From: Christiangramia sp.
GTDB taxonomy: Bacteria > Bacteroidota > Bacteroidia > Flavobacteriales > Flavobacteriaceae
NCBI GenBank assembly: GCA_024644145.1
Contig: JAHELO010000048.1
Span: forward strand, 1-9,006
Direction of reading: 5' to 3'
DNA length: 9,006 nt
The translations under genes were made by a program, and so were the position numbers. Positions within the stretch are counted from its first letter, which is position 1; each line of letters opens with the position of its first letter. Below, in pieces: positions 1 through 6,376 of this stretch. The notes below the pieces were generated by a model. The model saw only the letters and a list, made by a program, of their open reading frames with translations, had not been told where the DNA came from and ran no database searches.

Positions 1-86
1 CAATTCTGGAAAGAAGGCTCAGTGAAGAATATGAAAAGGAAAGATTAGAAGTAGAAAAAAAAGAGCCAGCCAACCATCTAAATTAA
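1..86 (+). CDS. C-terminal end of probable methylmalonyl-CoA mutase small (beta) subunit, 5' truncated
   Basis: Reading from position 3 there is an open frame of 27 codons ending at TAA (84-86). The start of the gene lies outside the window. The visible tail is highly charged and probably helical (starting ILERRLSEEYEKERL), with no domain that could be recognised alone. I infer the methylmalonyl-CoA mutase small subunit from two things. Its gene normally lies directly before the large subunit gene in Bacteroidota, and an I-x-x-RL-x-E-x-x-x-ERL tail resembles what I remember of small-subunit C-termini in flavobacteria. In such heterodimers the small subunit is a non-catalytic partner that has lost B12 binding. 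The stop is followed by only six bases before the next ATG, which implies co-transcription and translational coupling. A different upstream gene cannot be excluded. Confidence 0.6.
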   Translation, partial: ILERRLSEEYEKERLEVEKKEPANHLN

Positions 87-92
87 AGATTT

Positions 93-2225
93 ATGCAACG
101 CAAAGATCTTCAGAATATAAACCTTGCGGAAAAGGAAATTTCAAAAAGAATTGCTTCTGCAAGACAGGAAACTTTTAAGACCCCTGAGGAAATAGAGATT
201 AAAAGCTCTTACTCTAAGGAAGATATTCAAGACACTGAACATTTAAATTTTGCTGCCGGGATCCCGCCTTATTTACGGGGGCCGTATAGTACAATGTATG
301 TTAGCCGTCCTTGGACCATTCGCCAGTATGCAGGATTTTCTACGGCAGAAGAAAGCAATGCCTTTTATCGAAGAAATCTGGCTGCCGGGCAAAAGGGACT
401 TTCTGTAGCTTTTGACCTGCCTACACATCGTGGCTATGATTCAGACCATGAACGGGTTGTGGGTGATGTTGGAAAAGCAGGGGTGGCTATAGATTCGGTT
501 GAGGATATGAAAATTCTCTTTGACCAGATCCCACTGGATAAAATGTCGGTTTCCATGACTATGAACGGAGCAGTACTACCAATCATGGCATTTTATATCG
601 TCGCAGCCGAGGAACAGGGAGTAAAACCTGATAAGTTATCGGGAACCATTCAGAATGACATTTTGAAGGAATTTATGGTTAGAAATACTTACATCTACCC
701 ACCTACCCCTTCAATGAAGATTATTTCAGACATATTTGAGTATACCTCTCAAAATATGCCAAAATTCAACAGTATAAGTATCTCTGGCTACCATATGCAG
801 GAAGCTGGTGCAACCTGTGATATCGAGCTAGCCTATACCCTGGCAGACGGCTTGGAATATATTCGTAAAGGTCTTGATGCAGGAATGGATATAGATAGTT
901 TTGCACCAAGACTTTCCTTCTTTTGGGCCATTGGAATGAACCATTTTATGGAGATCGCCAAAATGAGAGCAGGAAGAATGTTATGGGCTAAACTGGTAAA
1001 ACAATTCAATCCTAAGAATCCAAAATCCCTATCACTAAGAACACACTCACAAACCAGTGGCTGGAGCTTGACCGAGCAGGACCCTTTTAATAACGTAGCC
1101 AGGACCTGTATTGAAGCAGCCGCGGCTGCATTTGGCGGAACACAAAGCTTACACACGAATGCGCTTGATGAAGCGATCGCACTACCTACAGATTTTTCTG
1201 CCAGGATCGCCCGAAATACTCAGTTATATCTGCAACAGGAAACAAATATTACAAAAACTGTAGATCCCTGGGCTGGTAGTTTTTATGTGGAAAAATTAAC
1301 CGAAGAGATTGCTCATAAAGCCTGGAAACTGATAGAGGAAGTAGAAGAACTTGGCGGAATGACGAAGGCAATTGAGGCCGGAATCCCGAAAATGAGAATT
1401 GAGGAAGCTGCGGCAAAAAAGCAGGCCCGAATTGATAGTGAAACTGATGTAATCGTTGGAGTAAATAAATATCGTTTAGAAAAGGAAGATGAACTTATAA
1501 CCCTGGAAGTAGATAACCAAACGGTAAGAAAACAACAGGTTGCCAGACTGGAAAAAATAAGAGCCGAAAGAAATGAAACCAATGTTCAGCACGCTCTGGA
1601 AAATTTAAGAAAAGCTGCAAAAGAAGAAAACGCCAATTTACTGGCATTGGCGGTAGAAGCTGCCAGGGAAAGAGCGAGCCTTGGAGAAATAAGTGATGCA
1701 CTGGAAGAAGTATATGGCAGATATAAAGCTAAGATACAGTCGTTTAGCGGAGTATATTCTAAAGAAATGAAAGATAATAGTTCATTCAATAAAGCCAGGG
1801 AGCTGGCAGATAAGTTTGCTGAAATGGAAGGTCGCAGGCCAAGGATCATGGTCGCTAAAATGGGTCAGGACGGCCACGACCGTGGAGCAAAAGTAGTAGC
1901 CACGGGTTATGCCGACCTGGGGTTTGATGTGGATATAGGCCCGTTATTTCAAACGCCGGCAGAAGCAGCACAACAGGCTGCAGAAAATGATGTTCATATT
2001 CTAGGGGTTTCCTCACTGGCCGCAGGACATAAAACACTGGTGCCGCAGGTAATTGAAGAACTTAAAAAGCTGGGGAGAGAGGATATCATGGTTATCGTAG
2101 GAGGTGTAATTCCCTCACAGGATTATCAATTCTTATTTGATGCAGGTGCAGTCGCCGTATTCGGCCCAGGCACCAGGATAAGTGATGCTGCTATACAACT
2201 GCTTGAAATATTAATAGACGAATAA
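93..2225 (+). CDS. scpA: Methylmalonyl-CoA mutase large (alpha) subunit, B12-dependent
   Basis: This enzyme interconverts (R)-methylmalonyl-CoA and succinyl-CoA by an adenosylcobalamin radical mechanism in the cytoplasm, linking propionyl-CoA and the TCA cycle. The 710 residues match the usual length of the large subunit. The N-terminal TIM-barrel domain (about 50-560) has the substrate signature: Y79 in [11 protein letters not shown]197 in [10 protein letters not shown], and Y233-H234 in GYHMQEAG. These sit at a constant offset of 10 from Y89, R207, Y243 and H244 of the Propionibacterium enzyme. The C-terminal cobalamin domain (about 575-710) carries DGHDRG at 593-598, with H595 the lower cobalt ligand, followed by the SSLAAGH and GGVIP segments typical of base-off B12 binding. 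All key residues are present, so it should be active. The ATG lies six bases after the preceding stop and in the same frame, with no alternative start between them. The gene is also called mutB or mcmA. Confidence 0.97.
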   Translation: MQRKDLQNINLAEKEISKRIASARQETFKTPEEIEIKSSYSKEDIQDTEHLNFAAGIPPYLRGPYSTMYVSRPWTIRQYAGFSTAEESNAFYRRNLAAGQKGLSVAFDLPTHRGYDSDHERVVGDVGKAGVAIDSVEDMKILFDQIPLDKMSVSMTMNGAVLPIMAFYIVAAEEQGVKPDKLSGTIQNDILKEFMVRNTYIYPPTPSMKIISDIFEYTSQNMPKFNSISISGYHMQEAGATCDIELAYTLADGLEYIRKGLDAGMDIDSFAPRLSFFWAIGMNHFMEIAKMRAGRMLWAKLVKQFNPKNPKSLSLRTHSQTSGWSLTEQDPFNNVARTCIEAAAAAFGGTQSLHTNALDEAIALPTDFSARIARNTQLYLQQETNITKTVDPWAGSFYVEKLTEEIAHKAWKLIEEVEELGGMTKAIEAGIPKMRIEEAAAKKQARIDSETDVIVGVNKYRLEKEDELITLEVDNQTVRKQQVARLEKIRAERNETNVQHALENLRKAAKEENANLLALAVEAARERASLGEISDALEEVYGRYKAKIQSFSGVYSKEMKDNSSFNKARELADKFAEMEGRRPRIMVAKMGQDGHDRGAKVVATGYADLGFDVDIGPLFQTPAEAAQQAAENDVHILGVSSLAAGHKTLVPQVIEELKKLGREDIMVIVGGVIPSQDYQFLFDAGAVAVFGPGTRISDAAIQLLEILIDE

Positions 2226-2310
2226 CTCAGAATAAAACAGGCACACTCTTTATTTATTCCAGAGGATCTAGATAACACAACAAACAACAAAAAGCTAACA
2301 ACCGTAAATT

Positions 2311-3192
2311 ATGGACTTAAAGAAAAAAATGCTTCGGGACGATGCCCTGGCTGGTAAAAATATTATTGTCACGGGTGGAGGTAGCGGATTAGGGAAATCT
2401 ATGACGAAATACTTCCTGGAGCTTGGAGCTAAGGTGGCTATTACCTCCAGAAACCTGGAAAAACTTCAGAATACAGCTAAAGAACTGGAAGAAGAGACCG
2501 GGGGGAATTGTCTTCCCCTTCAATGCGATGTAAGACATTACGACCAGGTAGAAGCAATGCGGGATGCAGTGATTGAAGAATTTGGAACTGTAGACATATT
2601 GTTAAACAATGCAGCCGGAAACTTTATTTCTCCTACAGAAAGGTTAAGCGCCAATGCCTTCGACACCATTATAGATATTGTACTAAAAGGAAGTAAAAAC
2701 TGTACGCTTGCGCTGGGCAAGCACTGGATTGATAAAAAAGAAGAAAATAAAACAATTTTAAATATAGTTACCACATATGCCTGGACGGGTTCTGCCTATG
2801 TGGTGCCGAGTGCAACTGCTAAAGCCGGGGTCCTGGCCATGACAAGATCTCTGGCCGTGGAATGGGCGAAATACGGGATACGTTCGAATGCGATCGCTCC
2901 AGGCCCCTTCCCTACCAAGGGTGCATGGGACCGATTACTCCCCGGTGACTTGAAAGAAAAATTTGATCTGGCTAAAAAGGTTCCGCTTAAGCGTGTGGGT
3001 GACCACCAGGAGCTTGCCAATCTTGCAGCTTACCTGGTTTCAGATTTCTCTGCTTATGTGAATGGCGAAGTGATCACCATAGATGGTGGCGAGTGGTTGA
3101 AAGGTGCCGGCCAATTTAATTTACTGGAAGAAATACCTGAGCAAATGTGGGACATGCTGGAAAGCATGATCAAGGCAAAAAAGACCAAATAG
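2311..3192 (+). CDS. SDR-family oxidoreductase, probable NADPH-dependent 2,4-dienoyl-CoA reductase (DECR type)
   Basis: This 293-residue classical-type short-chain dehydrogenase has the Rossmann nucleotide motif TGGGSGLGK at 21-29 and an arginine after beta-2 (ITSRN) that favours NADPH. NNAAGNFISPTERLS (99-113) is essentially that of mitochondrial DECR1. The usual YxxxK catalytic pair is replaced by the DECR arrangement: N104, Y156, S167 and K171, with the Y-S-K spacing (11 and 4) equal to Y199/S210/K214 of human DECR1. A GGEW segment and a C-terminal tail (EQMWDMLESMIK) also match that family. It would reduce 2,4-dienoyl-CoA intermediates so that beta-oxidation of unsaturated fatty acids can proceed, without the flavin/iron-sulfur machinery of E. 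coli FadH. An in-frame TAA at 2305-2307 excludes a longer start, so ATG 2311 is taken. It lies 85 bases after the mutase gene and may share its transcript. Substrate assignment is by resemblance; another enoyl- or dienoyl-CoA substrate is possible. Confidence 0.85.
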   Translation: MDLKKKMLRDDALAGKNIIVTGGGSGLGKSMTKYFLELGAKVAITSRNLEKLQNTAKELEEETGGNCLPLQCDVRHYDQVEAMRDAVIEEFGTVDILLNNAAGNFISPTERLSANAFDTIIDIVLKGSKNCTLALGKHWIDKKEENKTILNIVTTYAWTGSAYVVPSATAKAGVLAMTRSLAVEWAKYGIRSNAIAPGPFPTKGAWDRLLPGDLKEKFDLAKKVPLKRVGDHQELANLAAYLVSDFSAYVNGEVITIDGGEWLKGAGQFNLLEEIPEQMWDMLESMIKAKKTK

Positions 3193-3253
3193 CGTCTTCA
3201 TATTCTTCAGTTTTCAACAAAAAGAAGGAAGCAAAAATTAAAATCCGGAGTAC

Positions 3254-3289
3254 GGCCTGATTCCATTAGGTTTTTCTTCGGTTTTTTCT
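3254..3289 (+). terminator. Candidate intrinsic terminator after the SDR gene
   Basis: A short imperfect hairpin, CCTGATTCCATTAGG (3256-3270), can pair 6 bp, including one G-T wobble, around a TCC loop. It is possibly extended by two G-T pairs at the base. It is followed directly by TTTTT at 3271-3275 and a second T-rich run to about 3289. It lies 60 bases after the SDR stop and before the parA leader, where transcription units would be expected to separate. The stem is weak, so this is a moderate call made by eye without a folding calculation. Confidence 0.4.
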
Positions 3290-3366
3290 TTAGAAGCTGT
3301 TAACAATTTCATTTTCTAAACCTATAATAAATTGTATTTTTACCTTTCAAAAATCATACATTTTTA
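3290..3366 (+). promoter_or_regulatory. AT-rich leader and likely promoter region of the parA operon
   Basis: This very AT-rich stretch separates the T-rich run from the parA ATG and is the only sizeable non-coding space before a six-gene cluster, so a promoter is expected here. Elements near the Bacteroidota sigma-A -7 consensus (TAnnTTTG) are TATTTTTA at 3335-3342 and TACCTTTC at 3341-3348, each with one mismatch. No TTG is placed at the usual distance for a -33 element; the TTG at 3332-3334 is too close. The transcription start cannot be fixed from sequence. No Shine-Dalgarno motif precedes the ATG, which is usual in this phylum. Confidence 0.3.
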
Positions 3367-4128
3367 ATGGGTAAAATCATTGCAATTGCCAACCAAAAGG
3401 GAGGCGTGGGAAAAACCACAACATCTGTGAATCTTGCAGCTTCGCTCGGGGTTCTGGAAAAAAAGATTTTATTGATTGATGCCGATCCTCAGGCTAATGC
3501 TACTTCTGGCCTTGGAATAGACGTTGAGGGTGTAGAATACGGTACTTACCAATTGCTGGAACATTCCATTATAGCGGAAGAAGCCATACAAAAGACCAGT
3601 TCTCCAAATCTTGACATCATACCTGCCCATATAGACCTGGTAGCGATAGAAATCGAACTTGTAGATCAGGAAAACCGTGAATCTATGCTGAAACAGGCAG
3701 TAGAGCCTTTGCGAGAAAAGTATGATTTTATCCTGATAGACTGCGCTCCTTCCCTGGGGTTATTGACCCTGAATGCTCTTACGGCTTCAGACTCGGTTAT
3801 TATCCCTATACAATGTGAGTATTTTGCTCTGGAGGGCCTTGGTAAATTATTGAATACCATTAAAAGTGTACAAAAAATCCATAATAACAAACTGGATATA
3901 GAAGGCCTACTTTTAACCATGTATGACTCAAGGTTAAGACTTTCAAATCAGGTTGTAGAAGAAGTTAAGAAGCATTTTGATGAAATGGTGTTTGAAACAA
4001 TCATTCAGCGAAATGTTCGTTTAAGTGAAGCACCCAGTTATGGAGAAAGCATTATTAACTATGATGCTTCCAGTAAAGGCGCCAGCAATTATTTGAGCCT
4101 GGCACATGAAATCATTAAGAAAAATTAG
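3367..4128 (+). CDS. parA: Chromosome-partitioning ATPase ParA (Soj type)
   Basis: ParA binds DNA non-specifically as an ATP dimer and is released by ParB-stimulated ATP hydrolysis, moving origin regions apart. The 253-residue protein starts directly with the deviant Walker A motif KGGVGKTT at 11-18 (signature lysines K11 and K16). It continues with the A' motif DADPQ at 38-42 (D40) and Walker B FILIDCAP at 121-128 (D125), then the PIQCEYFALEGLG segment typical of chromosomal Soj/ParA. It lacks the N-terminal DNA-binding extension of plasmid type Ia ParA. Its C-terminal part has the conserved IQRNVRLSEAPS stretch with arginines used for DNA binding in Soj. It is the first gene of the cluster, five bases before parB. 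Length and motifs leave little doubt. Confidence 0.97.
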   Translation: MGKIIAIANQKGGVGKTTTSVNLAASLGVLEKKILLIDADPQANATSGLGIDVEGVEYGTYQLLEHSIIAEEAIQKTSSPNLDIIPAHIDLVAIEIELVDQENRESMLKQAVEPLREKYDFILIDCAPSLGLLTLNALTASDSVIIPIQCEYFALEGLGKLLNTIKSVQKIHNNKLDIEGLLLTMYDSRLRLSNQVVEEVKKHFDEMVFETIIQRNVRLSEAPSYGESIINYDASSKGASNYLSLAHEIIKKN

Positions 4129-4133
4129 GAGAA

Positions 4134-5036
4134 ATGGCGAAGGCTACCAGAAAACAAGCATTGGGACGAGGACTTTCAGCCCTACTGAAAGATCCGGATA
4201 ATGATATAAAATCTGCAGAGGATAAAAATGCCGACAAACTGGTTGGTCATATCGTGGAACTGGAGATGTCTACCATTGAGGTAAATCCTTTTCAGCCGCG
4301 AACAAGTTTCAACGAAGATTCTTTAAAAGAACTGGCTACTTCTATCCGTGAGTTAGGAGTAATCCAGCCTATTACGGTTAGAAAACTAGGCTTCGAAAAA
4401 TACCAGTTAGTCTCGGGAGAAAGAAGATTCAGAGCTTCAAAACTCGTAGGTTTAACCACTATCCCTGCATACATAAGAATCGCGAACGACCAGGAATCCC
4501 TGGAAATGGCGCTTGTAGAAAATATACAGCGACAGGATCTTGATCCTATCGAAATTTCACTGTCCTACCAGCGATTGATAGATGAAATTCAGTTAACTCA
4601 GGAACAGTTAAGCGAACGCATAGGTAAAAACCGATCTACTATCGCGAATTATCTGAGACTTTTAAAACTGGACCCTATTATTCAAACAGGTATGAGGGAT
4701 GGTTTTCTAAGTATGGGGCATGGCCGGGCGTTGATCAATATTGACGACACCCAGAAACAGCTGGACATCTATGAAAAGATCATCCAGAAATCACTTTCGG
4801 TTAGAGAAACTGAACAATTGGTTAGAGAACTTAACACGGAAGGTAAACCTGCAGCAGCGAGCAAAAAAACCACGGTACCCACCAGTTATAAAAAAGGGAT
4901 CAAGGAATTCACGGAGTATCTGGGAACCAAAGTAGATGTTAAGGTGACAAAAAAAGGAAGCGGAAAGTTAACTATCCCGTTTTCATCTGAAGAAGATTTT
5001 GAGAGGCTCAAAAAACTTATCAGGGGTGAAGAATAG
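4134..5036 (+). CDS. parB: Chromosome-partitioning protein ParB (CTPase clamp, Spo0J family)
   Basis: ParB loads at parS sites, spreads as a CTP-gated sliding clamp, and activates ParA. In order along the 300 residues are: the N-terminal ParA-contacting peptide ALGRGLSALL (9-18); an acidic linker; the ParB/Srx nucleotide-binding domain with NPFQPR at 51-56, GERRFRA at 95-101 and ENIQR at 129-133 (the CTP-binding boxes); a helix-turn-helix (about 155-179) for parS recognition; a lysine-rich linker; and a C-terminal dimerisation region (about 255-300). All CTPase boxes are intact. An AGGAG at 4127-4131 overlaps the parA stop and lies just two bases before the ATG, so translation is probably coupled. 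The last 11 bases overlap the next gene if that gene starts at GTG 5026. Confidence 0.97.
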   Translation: MAKATRKQALGRGLSALLKDPDNDIKSAEDKNADKLVGHIVELEMSTIEVNPFQPRTSFNEDSLKELATSIRELGVIQPITVRKLGFEKYQLVSGERRFRASKLVGLTTIPAYIRIANDQESLEMALVENIQRQDLDPIEISLSYQRLIDEIQLTQEQLSERIGKNRSTIANYLRLLKLDPIIQTGMRDGFLSMGHGRALINIDDTQKQLDIYEKIIQKSLSVRETEQLVRELNTEGKPAAASKKTTVPTSYKKGIKEFTEYLGTKVDVKVTKKGSGKLTIPFSSEEDFERLKKLIRGEE

Positions 5037-5604
5037 ACCATCCTTTTTCTTTATTTTCTTCCTGTTTAGTGTTTCACTGCTTACAGCACAACAGGATTCC
5101 CTGGCTGTTGTCACAGAAAGAATTGAAAAAAAGAAATCTATAGAGAAGGAATACGAACCGTACAATGCTCTGGCACCCGCCAAAGCAGCTTTCTATTCAG
5201 CAGTTTTACCAGGATTAGGCCAGGCTTATAACGGGAGCTACTGGAAGATCCCTATTGCGTATGCCGGATTGGGAACAGGAGTTTATTTCTATCTGGAAAA
5301 TGATAAATTATACGACAGATATCGCGACGCATACAAAGACAGGTTAGCCGGGAGACCAGACCAATTTGAGGGCAGGATCACCACTGATGGTTTAATTAGA
5401 GCACAGGAATTCTACCAAAAGAATAAAGAAATTTCTATCCTGGTTACAGTTGGTGTCTATATTTTAAATATCATAGACGCTAATGTAGAAGCGCACCTGA
5501 GACAGTTTAATGTAGACGAGGACCTTACAGTTAAACCAAACCTGGATTTTAACACCCTTTCAGGAAAAACCAATTACGGTCTAACTTTTAATTATAATTT
5601 TTAA
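5026..5604 (+). CDS. DUF5683 domain protein with signal peptide, membrane-associated
   Basis: This 192-residue protein has no known biochemical function. I chose the GTG at 5026, inside the end of parB, because the protein then begins MKNRPSFFFIFFLF, a textbook signal peptide. Its hydrophobic core runs to about residue 20, with probable cleavage near SLLTA/QQ. A TTG nine codons upstream at 4999 would give 201 residues and a poorer N-terminus. The DUF5683 hallmark SAVLPGLGQAYNGSYWKIP lies at 58-76, followed by a hydrophobic segment (about 75-90), a charged loop rich in Tyr, Arg and Asp, and a second hydrophobic segment at 136-150 ending IIDANVEAHL. The last 25 residues are polar and end in aromatic and Asn residues (LTFNYNF), reminiscent of an outer-membrane beta strand, though one strand cannot make a barrel. 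Its position between parB and dapB recurs, as I recall, in Flavobacteriia, suggesting an envelope role tied to growth. Confidence 0.85.
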   Translation: MKNRPSFFFIFFLFSVSLLTAQQDSLAVVTERIEKKKSIEKEYEPYNALAPAKAAFYSAVLPGLGQAYNGSYWKIPIAYAGLGTGVYFYLENDKLYDRYRDAYKDRLAGRPDQFEGRITTDGLIRAQEFYQKNKEISILVTVGVYILNIIDANVEAHLRQFNVDEDLTVKPNLDFNTLSGKTNYGLTFNYNF

Positions 5605-5605
5605 T

Positions 5606-6325
5606 ATGAATATCGCTCTTTTAGGATACGGGAAAATGGGTAAAACCATTGAAGAGATCGCAGAAAAACGTGGTCATAAGGTAGTAATGAAAATTAGTGA
5701 TGATATTGAAAATCATGATCTCGAAGGAGCCAAAATCGATATTGCGATAGATTTTAGTGTTCCCAAGGCAGCCTATAATAATATCACCACCTGTTTTAAG
5801 CATAAAATCCCCGTGGTATGCGGAACCACCGGCTGGCTGGACCAGTATGAAAAGGCTAGAAAGATCTGCCTGGAGAATGACTCTGCGTTTATTTATGCCT
5901 CAAACTTTAGCCTGGGAGTAAATGTCTATTTTGAACTTAATAAGAAGCTCGCCACGATGATGAAGGGCCTTGAAGATTATAAAGTAGACATAGAGGAAAT
6001 TCATCATGTACAAAAACTGGATGCTCCAAGTGGTACCGCCATCTCTCTGGCTCAGCAAATCATTGAAGAGAATTCAAAATTCAAAGGCTGGCAGCTGGAT
6101 GATGCAGATGAGGATGAGATCCCAATCCATGCGAAGAGGGAGGAAAATATCCCAGGAACACATACGGTCACTTATGAATCTGAAATTGATAAGATCGAGA
6201 TCGTTCATACCGCAAAATCGAGACAGGGGTTTGCACTTGGTGCGGTGGTAGCTGCAGAATTCCTTCAGGATAAATCGGGAATATATACCATGAATGATGT
6301 ACTTTTAGACCTTTTTCAAAAATAA
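5606..6325 (+). CDS. dapB: 4-hydroxy-tetrahydrodipicolinate reductase
   Basis: DapB reduces hydroxy-tetrahydrodipicolinate with NAD(P)H in the cytoplasm, on the route to meso-diaminopimelate for peptidoglycan and to lysine. The 239 residues are slightly shorter than the E. coli protein (273), as usual in Bacteroidota. The N-terminal Rossmann motif reads GYGKMG (7-12), and the nucleotide-binding CGTTGW is at 72-77. The substrate domain has IHHVQKLDAPSGTA at 132-145, in which H133 and K137 correspond to the catalytic His159 and Lys163 of E. coli, and SGT binds the substrate carboxylates. A late RQGFALGAV segment is also characteristic. The ATG follows the stop of the DUF5683 gene by one base, which points to translational coupling and fixes the start. 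No other dap gene is in the window, so this gene is separated from the rest of the pathway. Confidence 0.96.
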   Translation: MNIALLGYGKMGKTIEEIAEKRGHKVVMKISDDIENHDLEGAKIDIAIDFSVPKAAYNNITTCFKHKIPVVCGTTGWLDQYEKARKICLENDSAFIYASNFSLGVNVYFELNKKLATMMKGLEDYKVDIEEIHHVQKLDAPSGTAISLAQQIIEENSKFKGWQLDDADEDEIPIHAKREENIPGTHTVTYESEIDKIEIVHTAKSRQGFALGAVVAAEFLQDKSGIYTMNDVLLDLFQK

Positions 6326-6376
6326 AATGTAACAATTAAGGGCATTTTTCACCCTATACAGTAAAGACCTAAACTT

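Noticed and set aside
833..1156. 107-codon open frame on the minus strand inside the mutase gene
   Set aside because: It lies antisense to strongly conserved mutase codons, has low-complexity hydrophobic content and no family resemblance, so it is a shadow of the coding frame.
1869..1886. GC-rich palindrome-like CCACGACCGTGG resembling a parS-type site
   Set aside because: It encodes the invariant DGHDRG cobalamin motif of the mutase, so the codons explain it, and it does not match the parS consensus.
2226..2310. Promoter or terminator between the mutase and SDR genes
   Set aside because: The 85 bases are AT-rich, but I saw neither a hairpin with a T-run nor a TTG/TAnnTTTG pair at suitable spacing; the region is left unassigned.
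4741..4935. 64-codon plus-strand frame inside parB
   Set aside because: It overlaps the conserved ParB reading frame, is rich in basic residues from frame shift of AAA/GAA codons, and shows no start signal.
3193..5036. A parS site near parAB
   Set aside because: I looked for a palindrome like TGTTTCACGTGAAACA and saw none in the leader, in parA/parB, or elsewhere in the window. A degenerate site could be missed by eye; a pattern search of the whole replicon would decide.
6326..6376. Hairpin AGGG...CCCT in the dapB-lepB gap as a terminator
   Set aside because: The stem is only four base pairs with a nine-base loop, and no T-tract follows, so operon continuity is more likely.
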